Shown: positions 53,401 to 62,324, counted from the first letter of the stretch. The stretch is DNA of 64,000 nucleotides from Paenibacillus taichungensis (GCF_013359905.1 NZ_JABMCC010000100.1:62001-126000); one strand, 5' to 3'. The notes: generated by a model not told the origin, from the letters alone. Made by a program: numbers and translations.

Positions 53401-53510
53401 CTTATCTCTCCAATGCATTGGAAGAAGCAGGCGAGCCTTTGGATAGCACCAATGGTCAGATTACATTATCTTTTAAACCTTACGAAATAAAAACCGTGCT
53501 ATTACGGTAA
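50403..53510 (+). CDS. Alpha-mannosidase (GH38), first copy
   Basis: A 1035-residue intracellular alpha-mannosidase of the vacuolar/2C1 type. Residues 230-500 hold the catalytic domain: the zinc motif HIDIAWLWPVRET, the nucleophile Asp in WLPDTFGYCASLP and VGGMWVEPDLNIPSGESL. The C-terminal half is the beta-rich mannosidase module. It probably removes alpha-linked mannose from imported glycans. ATG 50403 has an AGGAGG site just upstream and starts four bases after the GH3 stop. It is not a duplicate of the GH38 at 58319: the two differ in length and end segments. Confidence 0.95.
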   Translation: MERIRRFIRELSERQWLEQMELRSWDISRAYYKVPGQYEDQKAYPEGEGLNRFPSDQGTTYFFRTRLDVPASWQKEPYGLVFESGGEGLLRVNGHSYQGLDRNHTYVTLDPSRVGAQPELEIELFDPVPEPVDPLNQQAVIQPPITSISSLLVRPNEPVRSLMYTVTIVRDSAVLLPESDFRRVRLLEAIYRAMDQFVGLTEEAVKQGNDIHSIEERLIHEVREIGGNAEGLEHMVGQSHIDIAWLWPVRETVRKTSRTFSTVDALMNEYPDYVYSQSQPLLYAFLKEHDPELYERVKKRIAEGRWELVGGMWVEPDLNIPSGESLIRQMLYGQRFYMEEFGKTSQIEWLPDTFGYCASLPQILKHGNVEYFMTTKLGWNDTNVFPYDLFHWVGIDGTSILSYLNHGVNEHTLPKDIHDHWQSYREKAAHPEHMLLYGHGDGGGGVTREMLEYVDRSELMVGQPKNGYSTAGAFFDGIEKAQPDLPKWHGDLYLELHRGTYTTHGRNKRNNRKAEVLYREAELWNTLALPGMEPQQDAKVRSALHDGWKLILLNQFHDIIPGSAITESYVTSDEEYIRVFELGREGLNQGVAALTRGINTQGPEGSVPYVVFNSLGWNRSEVVQLHFHDELDRYVIDEEGQRLRMDREDGQISVLVTDIPAFGHKTIWLVPENARETNVREMASIAGQKNFTDTWETEYYHVQFNELGEISRLWDKTAEREILKPGERGNQFHFFHDRPTLWDAWDIDSRYEAQVAGEVELLEKKLVLAGTTKDVLRFQWKLHQSVITQDMVFYHDNRRIDFKTHVSWNEDHKLLKVGFPIDIVTSKATYEIPFGALERPTHRNTSWEQAQYEVCGHRFADVAEHGYGVSLLNDCKYGYDVQGSTIRLSLLRAPRWPDRTADIGEHDFTYSLYPHEGDWRSAHTVRQAAELNHEVPVHQVDQDAGVRPATGAWIEFDSNHVILDTVKPAEAGNGIVLRFYESSGTRERVTLQWPHAFEQAYLSNALEEAGEPLDSTNGQITLSFKPYEIKTVLLR

Positions 53511-53564
53511 ACCTTTTTGAAATATTTTTGAGCTATGTAAGATGAATTAAAACATGTACACGAT

Positions 53565-53752
53565 AACGGAGAGTGCAGAACCAGATGAAGAAACGGAGTA
53601 TTCGCCTAAAAGCTTTCTGAAAGAAAGCTGCATCGGAAGCATACGCTATCCCCGGATTTTCCCTTTGGAGAAGGGAATCAAAAAAATCGAGAAGGGAACC
53701 AAAAAAATCTGGGGATAACAGCGATCGGAAGATGGTACTGCAATCGTAGTGT
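53565..53752. repeat. Dispersed hairpin repeat, copy B
   Basis: Shares with copy C the run AACGGAGAG...AGAAACG...TCGCCTAAAAG, then the perfect hairpin AGCTTTCT/AGAAAGCT and TCGGAAGCAT-CGCTATCCCCGGATTT. The core arms TATCCCCGGATTTT (53647-53660) and AAAATCTGGGGATA (53704-53717) are followed by ACAGCGATCG. The loop contains a tandem duplication of GAGAAGGGAAYCAAAAAAATC. Confidence 0.75.
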
Positions 53753-53824
53753 CCTAGTGTACAGTTAATGGGTTTATCTTGCTACAGCTACACCATTCAA
53801 TTTGTTTAAGGAGTGCACTCATTC

Positions 53825-55144
53825 ATGGAACAATTCAGACTACCCAAAATACCGATGCCAACTGTTGCATTGCCACAAGCCGTACAGGCTGTAATGGAAG
53901 AAGCAGAGCAGAAGCTGGCGCATCGACCGAAGCTGCTTCAACTATTCAAGAACTGTTTCCCGAATACGATTGAAACAACCACGAAATTAATGGACGACGG
54001 CACGACCTTTATCATCACTGGCGATATTCCAGCTTCTTGGCTGCGTGATTCCGTCGAGCAAGTGGTGCATTACATTCCATTTGCCAAGGAAGATCAAGAC
54101 CTGCAACGCATTATAGGTGGTCTGATCAAGCGCCACATCCAGTACGTTCATATTGATCCATATGCCAACGCCTTCAACGAGACAGCGAATGATTGGCATT
54201 GGAACACCACCGACGTGACCGAGATGTCACCTTGGGTGTGGGAGCGCAAATTCGAGATTGATTCTTTGTGCTTTGTTGTGCGTCTCGCTTATTTATATTG
54301 GAAAGAAACTGAACTGACGGATATTTTCGATTCCAGCTTCAAAGCCGCCATGCGCAAAATCGTGGATTTGTTCCGGGTGGAGCAGCATCACATGGAGCAA
54401 TCACCATACAGCTTTACCCGCAATAACGGCATTGCTACGGATTCAATCCGCAATAACGGACGAGGCATGCCCGTTAATTACACAGGCATGATCTGGTCCG
54501 GTTTCCGTTCCAGTGATGATGCGTGTGATTTCCATTACAACATTCCAGGCAATATGTTTGCCGTTGTTGCCCTGCGTCAGATGCAGGAGTTCGCGGAGTG
54601 GGTATTCCGGGATATGGAGTTCCTGCAGGAGCTTAAGGATCTGGAAGCGGAAGTAGATCATGGTATTCAGCTGTACGGTATTTACCGTCATCCTGAATTT
54701 GGCCCGATCTATGCTTATGAGACGGATGGTTTTGGCAACTACTGCCTGATGGATGATGCGGGTACACCGGGACTGATGTCCATTCCTTATCTTGGTTACG
54801 TCACAGCGGATGATCCGATCTATCAGAATACGAGACGTTTTGCGCTCAGCAAAGAGAATCCGTTCTATTATGAAGGCAAAGTTGCCAAAGGAATCGGCAG
54901 CCCGCATACACCGCCGGATTACATCTGGCATATGGGTCTGTCCATGCAAGGATTGACGGCCCAGTCTGCTGAAGAGAAGCTCGAAATCATTCGGATGCTG
55001 GAAGCAACGGATGCGGATACAGGATATATGCATGAAGGTTTCCATGCCGATGATCCGACGATTTTTACGAGAAAATGGTTTGCTTGGTCCAACAGCCTGT
55101 TCTCCCAGTTGGTCTATAAATCCATGAAGGATGGTTTGCTATGA
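53825..55144 (+). CDS. Exo-alpha-1,6-mannosidase (GH125)
   Basis: A 439-residue metal-independent exo-alpha-1,6-mannosidase of GH125, intracellular. Recognisable segments: TGDIPASWLRDSVEQVVHY near residue 67, YANAFNETANDWHWNTTD near residue 118, GRGMPVNYTGMIWSGFR and the end WHMGLSMQGL. GH125 enzymes act on alpha-1,6 branches of N-glycans, which fits the GH85/GH38 context. ATG 53825 is chosen because AAGGAG lies about 12 bases upstream; GTG 53813 touches that site. The downstream gene overlaps its stop by four bases. Confidence 0.92.
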   Translation: MEQFRLPKIPMPTVALPQAVQAVMEEAEQKLAHRPKLLQLFKNCFPNTIETTTKLMDDGTTFIITGDIPASWLRDSVEQVVHYIPFAKEDQDLQRIIGGLIKRHIQYVHIDPYANAFNETANDWHWNTTDVTEMSPWVWERKFEIDSLCFVVRLAYLYWKETELTDIFDSSFKAAMRKIVDLFRVEQHHMEQSPYSFTRNNGIATDSIRNNGRGMPVNYTGMIWSGFRSSDDACDFHYNIPGNMFAVVALRQMQEFAEWVFRDMEFLQELKDLEAEVDHGIQLYGIYRHPEFGPIYAYETDGFGNYCLMDDAGTPGLMSIPYLGYVTADDPIYQNTRRFALSKENPFYYEGKVAKGIGSPHTPPDYIWHMGLSMQGLTAQSAEEKLEIIRMLEATDADTGYMHEGFHADDPTIFTRKWFAWSNSLFSQLVYKSMKDGLL

Positions 55145-58100
55145 GTAGCGCACAGGTGAAGAGAACCAAGTTGATTATTTTCTCTGATCCAACGTTTCCA
55201 GTGGAGGGTACTTTGCCAACGCAAGGTGCTCTTGATTCATGGAAAGCATCGGAAGAGATCATCGTTGTGGGCGCGGATGAATTGGCTTCGGCTTTGAGCA
55301 CAGCGGCAGGTGAAGGGTGTTTCGTGAACCTGCATGCGCCTTATTTTCCAAAATCCGCTTGGACCGCAATTGCAGCTTTTCTTCATCAGGGCGGAAGTCT
55401 GATCAGCATTGGTGGCGCACCATTCAAACGTCCTGTTCGTCAGGAGAATGGGGCATGGATTTCCGAGTCGGAACAAACGGCGTATCATCAGGAACTTTAT
55501 ATTCATGAGGCGTTAAAGGTATCCGCAGCCAAAGTGGATTCACTAACTTCCTCAGAAGATATTCCACTTCTTGCAGGCAAAGAGGGACTGTTCGAGAGTG
55601 CGGATACATGGAATCTCGTACCTCATACAACCAAAACAAGCGATTTGCCACATCAGATGGGTTCCTCAGGTCCGATGAGCACGCAGATTTCTCCGCTGCT
55701 TCGCGGCCGTAGCAAGGATGGTCGCAGCATCGCTGCCCCAATCGTATTATGGGAAAACTCCCGCAGTACGTTTGCAGGTTCGCGCTGGCTGTTTGTGCAT
55801 CTGCCTTTGACGGCTGCCTTCTGGGAACAGAACGGAGCAGCCGAAATGGTGAACTGGGCGCAGTATTGCGCCAAAGGTGTAACCGAGCTATCTCTGAAGC
55901 CGAACTATGCTTCGTATGAATTGGGTGAACGAGCTTCACTGATCCTCCAAACCCAAATTCTACAGCGTGCGGGTAGCAGAAGAAGTGAGCCGGAACTTTG
56001 GACGTTTGATTTAACCGTTGAACGGGAAGATCGCACAAACGGCACCGTAGAGAAGGTATGGAATCATCAACTGGAGATGGAACTTTCCGGCGAACAGCGT
56101 TTTGAACGTATTCTTCTTCCGTTTTCAATCGAGAGCGGGCTGTATCGAATCGTCGGTCGTGTTCAGGCACCGGATGGAGAAGTTCGCATACTGCGGCAGG
56201 GCTTCTGGGGTCAGGACGCAGCGTTGTTGGCAGAAGGGGAAGTCATCACACGCAGCAGAGATTATTTTATCAAAGACGGTCGTCCATTGCCTGTGGTTGG
56301 TATGACTTACATGACCTCAGACGTGGCACGGAAATTCCTGTTCCTTCCCAATGCGGATGTGTGGGATCGGGATATGGCACAGATGGCGAAAGCCGGCATT
56401 AACTGGATTCGGACCGGAATCTGGACTGCCTATCGCAACATGATGCAGGTGGATGGTCACATGTCCGAGGATGTACTGCGTGCTATTGATGCGTTCCTGT
56501 TAACGGCAAAACGGCATGGTCTTCAAGTGACGTTTACCTTTTTCTCCTTTACACCCGAGACGTGGGAAGGAACAAATCCATATTTGGACCCGCAGAGTGT
56601 AGATGCACAGAAACGATTCATTCGCAGCATTGTTAGTCGTCACAGACATTCCACACATGTGGACTGGGACTTGATTAATGAACCGTCGATGTTTGATCCT
56701 GTGCGCATATTCTCCGATGGGCCACGTTCGGCAAGAGATTCATATGAACAGCAGGCGTTTATCGAGTGGCTTCAGCAGCGGCATCAGACGATTGAAGCGT
56801 TGCAGGAGGCATGGAACATGTCACCTAAACAGCTCCCTGACTTTACCGCAGCAGTCATTCCTGAACCGGAAGAGATCAATTTCGATGTACAGGACATGCA
56901 CAAGGCTAAAAAAGGAACACGCTGGCTTGATTACTGTCTCTTCTCGATGGAGATGCATAATGTTTGGGCGAGAGAGCTTGTAGGCACGATCAAGGATCTT
57001 GTTCCCCATCATTTGGTTACCGTGGGGCAGGATGAAGCTCTGGGAGCACAGCGTCCTTCACCGTTCTTCTATGAGCGGGAAGTGGATTATACAACCGTGC
57101 ATTCCTGGTGGCTCAACGATGACCTGATCTGGGACGGCATTTTCGCCAAAACACCACATAAACCTAATCTCATTCAGGAGACAGGCATCATGTATGTGGA
57201 AACTCCGGATGGACGGGCCAAACGTACAGAGGAAGAGCTTCATAGCATTCTGGAGCGCAAATACGCTTATGCCTTCTCAACAGGCGGAGCCGGAGCTGTG
57301 CAATGGATATGGAATACGAACTTTTATATGGATAATGCCAATGAATCTCATATTGGAGCGCTGAGAGCGGACGGTACAGAAAAACCTGAAGCCGATGTGT
57401 CTTACGATTTTGGCCGATTCATGGAGCAGATTCGAGACCTGTTTACCGATCGCGAGCTGGAGGAAATTGCGGTGGTCTTCCCGTATTCCAACGATTTCTC
57501 GAACCGTTCCCTGGCCTACGATGCAACCACAAAATTGACACGTGTGATGGCTTATGAACTGAAGCAGCCATTCCGTGCTGTATCCGAGTATCATCTGGAA
57601 GCATTGAAGCAGCAACCTCCGAAGTTGATCATGGTTCCGAGCCCGCACAACATGGACAGCGATGCCTTAAGCGAGCTATTGAACTTCGCGGAGAATGAAG
57701 GAGCTACGCTGCTTATTACTGGCCCGCTCGGGTTGGATGCTTATTGGAAGAGAAGTGATCGGGCAGACCATCTTGTTGGCCAGCGCAGTCTGGGCAACGT
57801 ACAACGAGAAGAAATGCTGAATATTAACGGTGTGAATCACCGCGTCACGTATGGTCGTCGCCGTATTGCCGAGGTGGCGAAGGAAACGTTGCTTCATGCG
57901 GAGAATCATACACCTGATGAAGTAGTCGTACTACCATTAGGCAAAGGCAAGTTGATCTGGAGCCCGCTGCCGCTGGAGCTGAACGGCCGGGATGAGCCGC
58001 TGGCTGACCTGTATCGATATGCGTCAGAAGTGGCTGGTATTGAAAATGAACTTGAATGGATATCTGGCGGTGATCTGGCAGGGATTTATGGCCGGAAGCT

Positions 58101-58314
58101 GAGCTTCCCGAAAGGCAATCTGTACGTATTTGTATCGGAGTTCGCTTTGAATCATGAGGTGAAAGTCAGAGATACACGTACTGGAGCCATATATACGTTC
58201 CTGTTGGAGAAAAATCGCTCCGTGCTGTTTGCCACAGATGCTGCCGGACAGCTGCAAGCCGTATATCGTCCGGATGAAGTAGAGATTGTACAACAAAAGG
58301 TAGAGGGGGAATAA
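55141..58314 (+). CDS. Clan GH-A beta-glycosidase, family not assigned (beta-mannosidase candidate)
   Basis: A 1057-residue, multi-domain intracellular enzyme. Residues 1-260 look like a Rossmann or amidotransferase-like domain (FVNLHAPYFP, LISIGGAPFKRP). A beta-sandwich follows, then a TIM barrel at about 385-775 with the clan GH-A acid/base motif WDLINEPSMF and nucleophile LIQETGIM, and HSWWLND. Another amidotransferase-like domain (residues 780-970) and a small C-terminal beta domain follow. The layout resembles GH42, but I cannot assign a family. In this context a beta-mannosidase for the core Man-beta-1,4-GlcNAc is the best guess; beta-galactosidase is the alternative. It overlaps GH125 by four bases. 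Confidence 0.7.
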   Translation: MSSAQVKRTKLIIFSDPTFPVEGTLPTQGALDSWKASEEIIVVGADELASALSTAAGEGCFVNLHAPYFPKSAWTAIAAFLHQGGSLISIGGAPFKRPVRQENGAWISESEQTAYHQELYIHEALKVSAAKVDSLTSSEDIPLLAGKEGLFESADTWNLVPHTTKTSDLPHQMGSSGPMSTQISPLLRGRSKDGRSIAAPIVLWENSRSTFAGSRWLFVHLPLTAAFWEQNGAAEMVNWAQYCAKGVTELSLKPNYASYELGERASLILQTQILQRAGSRRSEPELWTFDLTVEREDRTNGTVEKVWNHQLEMELSGEQRFERILLPFSIESGLYRIVGRVQAPDGEVRILRQGFWGQDAALLAEGEVITRSRDYFIKDGRPLPVVGMTYMTSDVARKFLFLPNADVWDRDMAQMAKAGINWIRTGIWTAYRNMMQVDGHMSEDVLRAIDAFLLTAKRHGLQVTFTFFSFTPETWEGTNPYLDPQSVDAQKRFIRSIVSRHRHSTHVDWDLINEPSMFDPVRIFSDGPRSARDSYEQQAFIEWLQQRHQTIEALQEAWNMSPKQLPDFTAAVIPEPEEINFDVQDMHKAKKGTRWLDYCLFSMEMHNVWARELVGTIKDLVPHHLVTVGQDEALGAQRPSPFFYEREVDYTTVHSWWLNDDLIWDGIFAKTPHKPNLIQETGIMYVETPDGRAKRTEEELHSILERKYAYAFSTGGAGAVQWIWNTNFYMDNANESHIGALRADGTEKPEADVSYDFGRFMEQIRDLFTDRELEEIAVVFPYSNDFSNRSLAYDATTKLTRVMAYELKQPFRAVSEYHLEALKQQPPKLIMVPSPHNMDSDALSELLNFAENEGATLLITGPLGLDAYWKRSDRADHLVGQRSLGNVQREEMLNINGVNHRVTYGRRRIAEVAKETLLHAENHTPDEVVVLPLGKGKLIWSPLPLELNGRDEPLADLYRYASEVAGIENELEWISGGDLAGIYGRKLSFPKGNLYVFVSEFALNHEVKVRDTRTGAIYTFLLEKNRSVLFATDAAGQLQAVYRPDEVEIVQQKVEGE

Positions 58315-58318
58315 TACA

Positions 58319-61096
58319 ATGACCAAACCAACAAGCAAATCGAAAAGAGCGCATATTATTTCTCACACGCACTGGGATCGGGAATGGTATTTGCCGTATG
58401 AGAAACATCATATGCGATTGGTGCAACTGGTGGATGCCTTGCTGGATCAGCTCGATCAGGGGCCGGATTTTAAAAGCTTCTACCTGGACGGCCAGACGAT
58501 CATCATCGATGACTATCTTCAGGTTAGACCTGATCAGAAGGAACGGCTAGAGAAGCATATTCGCGATGGCCGGATTGTCATTGGGCCTTGGTATATTTTG
58601 CAGGATGCCTTCCTGACCAGTGGTGAAGCGAACGTACGTAATATGCAGGTTGGACATCGTGATGCCAAACGATACGGAGCACCTTCAAAGATCGGATACT
58701 TCCCAGATACGTTCGGACTTGTAGGACAGACACCGCAGCTTATGCTGCAATCGGGCATCGATAATGTCTTTTTCGGGCGAGGCGTGAAGCCAACGGGCTT
58801 CAACAACATGGTGTCTGACGATGGATACGAATCCAGTTTCTCAGAGCTGATGTGGGAAGGTCCGGATGGATCTAAAGTGCTCGGTGTTTTATTTGCCAAC
58901 TGGTACTCTAACGGGAATGAAGTTCCGGTGGACGAAGCTTCAGCTCGCAAGTTCTGGGAAACCAAGCTGGCTGACGCGGAGAAATATGCATCGACCAATG
59001 AATTGCTGTACATGAATGGATGTGATCACCAGCCGATTCAGAAGGATCTGCCTGAAGCCATCCGTATGGCTGAACAATTGTATCCCGATATCGAGTTTGT
59101 TCACTCCAACTTCCCGGACTATCTGTCAGCGTTGAAAGCATCTGCGGTTCAGGAGCTGTCTGTTGTAAAAGGAGAGCTGCGCAGCCAGCGTACCGATGGC
59201 TGGGGCACTTTGGTGAACACAGCTTCCGCACGCGTTTATCTGAAACAGATGAACCAACTGGGCCAATCCATGTTGGAAAAGGTGGCTGAGCCCCTGGCTT
59301 CGTTCGCGCATCTGCTAGGTCATCCATATCCGCATGATCAATTTACCTATGCGTGGAAAACGTTGATGCAGAATCATCCGCATGACAGCATCTGTGGCTG
59401 TAGCGTAGACGAGGTGCATCGCGAGATGGTCACCCGGTTTGATAAGAGCCGTCATGTGGCTGAGGCCCTGATTGAGGATAGCACCAGCCAAATCGCTGCA
59501 GCTGTGGATACTTCAACATTTGAACGATATGGTGAGGAAGCGCGGCCTGTGGTTGTGTTTAACACTTCGGGATGGGAGCGCAGCGGTGTAGTTCAGATTG
59601 AACTGGATGCGGCCCGTTTGTACTTCCGTGATGGTTTCTCATTGGAAGATATGGCAGCCAAAATGAACGCCATTGACCTGTCAGGTCGTATTTTGGTGGA
59701 TGAAGAAGGCAAACCAGTTCCATGTACGGTAGAGGATCTGGGTCTGCAATTCGGCTATGATCTGCCTGATGATCGATTCCGTCAGCCATATAGCTGCCGT
59801 CGGGTCAGCATTACGTTTGAAGCAGAGAATGTGCCTGCACTTGGCCTGAAGACGTATGCTTTGGTCCGCATGGACAGCAATGCTGCAAATTCAAATACAC
59901 TGCTGCGTGGTGAACGTGGCATGGAAAATGAATATTTTATCGTAAATATTGCAGACAATGGATCTTTTGCACTCACAGATAAACGAACAGGCCGGACGTA
60001 TAAAGATCTTGGCGTGTATGAAAATGTCGGTGATATCGGCAATGAGTACATGTTCAAGCAACCGGAGAATGAAGTGGCATTGACTACGAAGGATCTTCGA
60101 GCAGAAATTCGGGTTATTGAAGATGCGCCTTACAGAGCTTCGTACGAAATTGTTCATCATTGGGAAATTCCTGAATTCGCTGACGAAACGCTTGATCGTG
60201 AGCAGCGGGAACTGATTTATTATCCACATCGTAAAGCTCAACGTTCCAAACAAATGGTTACGCTCAAGATCCGAACCATTGTGTCGTTAAGCCGCAGTGG
60301 AAAAGGCATCAAGCTCGAAACAACTTTCAACAATCAGGCGAAGGATCATCGGGTGCGGGCACTCTTCCCGACGGATCTGACATCGGCTGTTCATCACGTT
60401 GACTCGATGTTCGAAATTGCTACTCGCGATAATACGCCTGCACCGGAATGGCAGAATCCGAGCAATACCCAGCATCAGCAAAGTTTTGTTGATGTAAGTG
60501 AGGATCAGGTTGGGTTGGTTGTAGCCAATCTCGGTCTGAATGAATATGAGGTTCTTGAGGATGGGCGGAATACGATTGCCGTGACACTGCTTCGTGCCGT
60601 GGGAGAGCTTGGAGACTGGGGATTGTTCCCTACACCGGAAGCTCAGTGTCTCGGTGAGCATTCCTTCCAGATGGAGATTATCCCTCATGACGGGAACGGA
60701 GCAACCTCCGGAGCATACATTGAAGCTTACCAGTTCCAGATCCCATGGACTTTGGCTCAGACGAACGTACATCCGGGATTCCTGACGCCAAGCAACACAC
60801 CTTTTGAGTGGCAAGGGGAAGGTCTTGCGTTTTCTTCACTGAAGGTGAACGAGGATTCGGGTGATCTGATGTTGCGTTGGTATAATATGGGGTCGAATAC
60901 AACTGAGCTGAAGTTTGCTGCTTCTGAGTCCATCCCGCAAGCATTGGAAGATGCATATCAGAGCAACATTCTGGAAGAAGAGACAGACAAATTGAATGCT
61001 TCGATGGTAAATGAATCTTCCGCTGCCTTGGCTAGCAAAGAATGGGCTCTTCAAGCGGGACCTTGTGAGATTGTTACGGTGGGATTGCGTCGTTAA
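58319..61096 (+). CDS. Alpha-mannosidase (GH38), second copy
   Basis: A 925-residue intracellular alpha-mannosidase, closer to the MngB/SpGH38 type. The zinc motif SHTHWDREWYLPY is at residue 14, the nucleophile Asp is in IGYFPDTFGLVGQTPQLML and the active-site segment NHPHDSICGCSVDEVHREM lies near residue 350. The C-terminal half is the mannosidase beta domain. ATG 58319 has AGAGGGGG upstream. It is the last gene of the GH125 operon and lies 230 bases before dnaI. Confidence 0.95.
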   Translation: MTKPTSKSKRAHIISHTHWDREWYLPYEKHHMRLVQLVDALLDQLDQGPDFKSFYLDGQTIIIDDYLQVRPDQKERLEKHIRDGRIVIGPWYILQDAFLTSGEANVRNMQVGHRDAKRYGAPSKIGYFPDTFGLVGQTPQLMLQSGIDNVFFGRGVKPTGFNNMVSDDGYESSFSELMWEGPDGSKVLGVLFANWYSNGNEVPVDEASARKFWETKLADAEKYASTNELLYMNGCDHQPIQKDLPEAIRMAEQLYPDIEFVHSNFPDYLSALKASAVQELSVVKGELRSQRTDGWGTLVNTASARVYLKQMNQLGQSMLEKVAEPLASFAHLLGHPYPHDQFTYAWKTLMQNHPHDSICGCSVDEVHREMVTRFDKSRHVAEALIEDSTSQIAAAVDTSTFERYGEEARPVVVFNTSGWERSGVVQIELDAARLYFRDGFSLEDMAAKMNAIDLSGRILVDEEGKPVPCTVEDLGLQFGYDLPDDRFRQPYSCRRVSITFEAENVPALGLKTYALVRMDSNAANSNTLLRGERGMENEYFIVNIADNGSFALTDKRTGRTYKDLGVYENVGDIGNEYMFKQPENEVALTTKDLRAEIRVIEDAPYRASYEIVHHWEIPEFADETLDREQRELIYYPHRKAQRSKQMVTLKIRTIVSLSRSGKGIKLETTFNNQAKDHRVRALFPTDLTSAVHHVDSMFEIATRDNTPAPEWQNPSNTQHQQSFVDVSEDQVGLVVANLGLNEYEVLEDGRNTIAVTLLRAVGELGDWGLFPTPEAQCLGEHSFQMEIIPHDGNGATSGAYIEAYQFQIPWTLAQTNVHPGFLTPSNTPFEWQGEGLAFSSLKVNEDSGDLMLRWYNMGSNTTELKFAASESIPQALEDAYQSNILEEETDKLNASMVNESSAALASKEWALQAGPCEIVTVGLRR

Positions 61097-61211
61097 TTTT
61101 CCAAGCGTGATCAGATCAATTCGTTGTGTAGTGTCTAACCGAAGTTCTGCGCACTGTCATGGAATGGATAATGCTTTTTCCAGCTGAAAATGTTGAGTTA
61201 TTCCTCAAGTT

Positions 61212-61300
61212 TATATAGAATGAACAGTAGAATTACAAGCGATCGAAGGTTACCCTGCCATCATGATGGTCATCGTAAAATTCAATTGTTCATTCTATAT
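61212..61300 (+). other. Structured leader with 14-bp inverted repeat before dnaI
   Basis: ATATAGAATGAACA (61213-61226) and TGTTCATTCTATAT (61287-61300) are inverse copies, 60 bases apart. Inside lie GAATTAC with GTAAAATTC and the perfect palindrome CCATCATGATGG. The internal AGCGATCGAAGGT also occurs in the 3' part of repeats B and C, so this may be a partial copy of that family. The dnaI ribosome site lies 10 bases after the second arm. Confidence 0.5.
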
Positions 61301-61326
61301 TGAAACTATTAAGGGGGCTTGAAGCC

Positions 61327-62277
61327 ATGGAATCCTTGGGAGGACTGCTTCAGCAGCTGAATCCTTCCTTTCGTGAACAGTCGCGGCGGATTGCGGCGGA
61401 ATTGATGGAAGATCCGTACGTACGCGAATTCCGCGCAGGTCATCCTGAACTGAAAGATGCACAGCTTATTACCGATCTGAGCAAGCTGTATCAGTATGCC
61501 AAAGATTCGAAGAACTGTGCGAACTGTCCGGGGCTCGACAACTGTCCTAACGATTTCCAGGGTCACTTTTGCAAACTGGAAGTAGAGCATTTTAACGGTA
61601 AACCCGAAATTATAGATAAAAAAGCACCTTGTTCCAAACATATCGCCCGGCAGAATGAGCATGTTATCAAGCAAAGAATCCGCAGCTTCTATGTGGACGA
61701 GCGTGCGCTCAATGCAGGATATAACGATGTGGAAATTATGGGCAAGGATCGGATGCGTGCTCCGGCGGTGAACCAGGTTCTGCGTTATATTAACGACACC
61801 AAGGAGAATGGATTGTCTCCGCAAGGACTGTTTTTGGAAGGATCATTTGGAACGGGCAAGACGTTTTTGATGTGTTATCTGCTGCATGAACTCGCGGTTG
61901 TGGGCCACACAGGTGTTATTATCTACATGCCTGATTTTGTGGAGGATCTGAAATCCATGATCAGTGAAGGAAACAAGCTGAAGGAAACGACGGATATTTT
62001 GAAAAGCTGTGATCTGCTCATCTTTGATGATATTGGGGCAGAAAATCTGAACCCATGGGTTCGGGATCATGTGATGGGTTCCATTCTGAACTACCGTATG
62101 AATCGCAAACCTACATTTTACACGTCCAACTACAACTTGGATGGGCTGGAGAAACATCTTAGCTTCACCAGTAGGGACGGCGAGGAAATGAACAAAGGCC
62201 AACGTTTGATGGACCGGATTCGTCCGTTTGTTGATGTCATCTCGGTTCGGGGTGAGAATCAGCGGGGCAAACGTTAA
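61327..62277 (+). CDS. dnaI: Primosomal protein DnaI (helicase loader)
   Basis: AAA+ ATPase that loads the replicative helicase with DnaB/DnaD. The 316-residue protein has an N-terminal zinc-binding domain with CANCPGLDNCPNDFQGHFC and further Cys, Walker A GSFGTGKTF near residue 175, Walker B LLIFDDIGAE near residue 233 and a C-terminal Arg finger region. ATG 61327 has AAGGGGG ten bases upstream; the TTG at 61300 lies in the leader stem. In Bacillus it follows dnaB; here it is 25 kb from dnaB. Confidence 0.93.
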   Translation: MESLGGLLQQLNPSFREQSRRIAAELMEDPYVREFRAGHPELKDAQLITDLSKLYQYAKDSKNCANCPGLDNCPNDFQGHFCKLEVEHFNGKPEIIDKKAPCSKHIARQNEHVIKQRIRSFYVDERALNAGYNDVEIMGKDRMRAPAVNQVLRYINDTKENGLSPQGLFLEGSFGTGKTFLMCYLLHELAVVGHTGVIIYMPDFVEDLKSMISEGNKLKETTDILKSCDLLIFDDIGAENLNPWVRDHVMGSILNYRMNRKPTFYTSNYNLDGLEKHLSFTSRDGEEMNKGQRLMDRIRPFVDVISVRGENQRGKR

Positions 62278-62324
62278 TTTCTAATTATGTTACCGATCTG
62301 ATCTATTTTTTACTCCTATAGTCC

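Noticed and set aside
50403..61096. The two GH38 genes as a recent tandem duplication
   Set aside because: They differ in length, domain ends and active-site surroundings; they belong to different GH38 subtypes.
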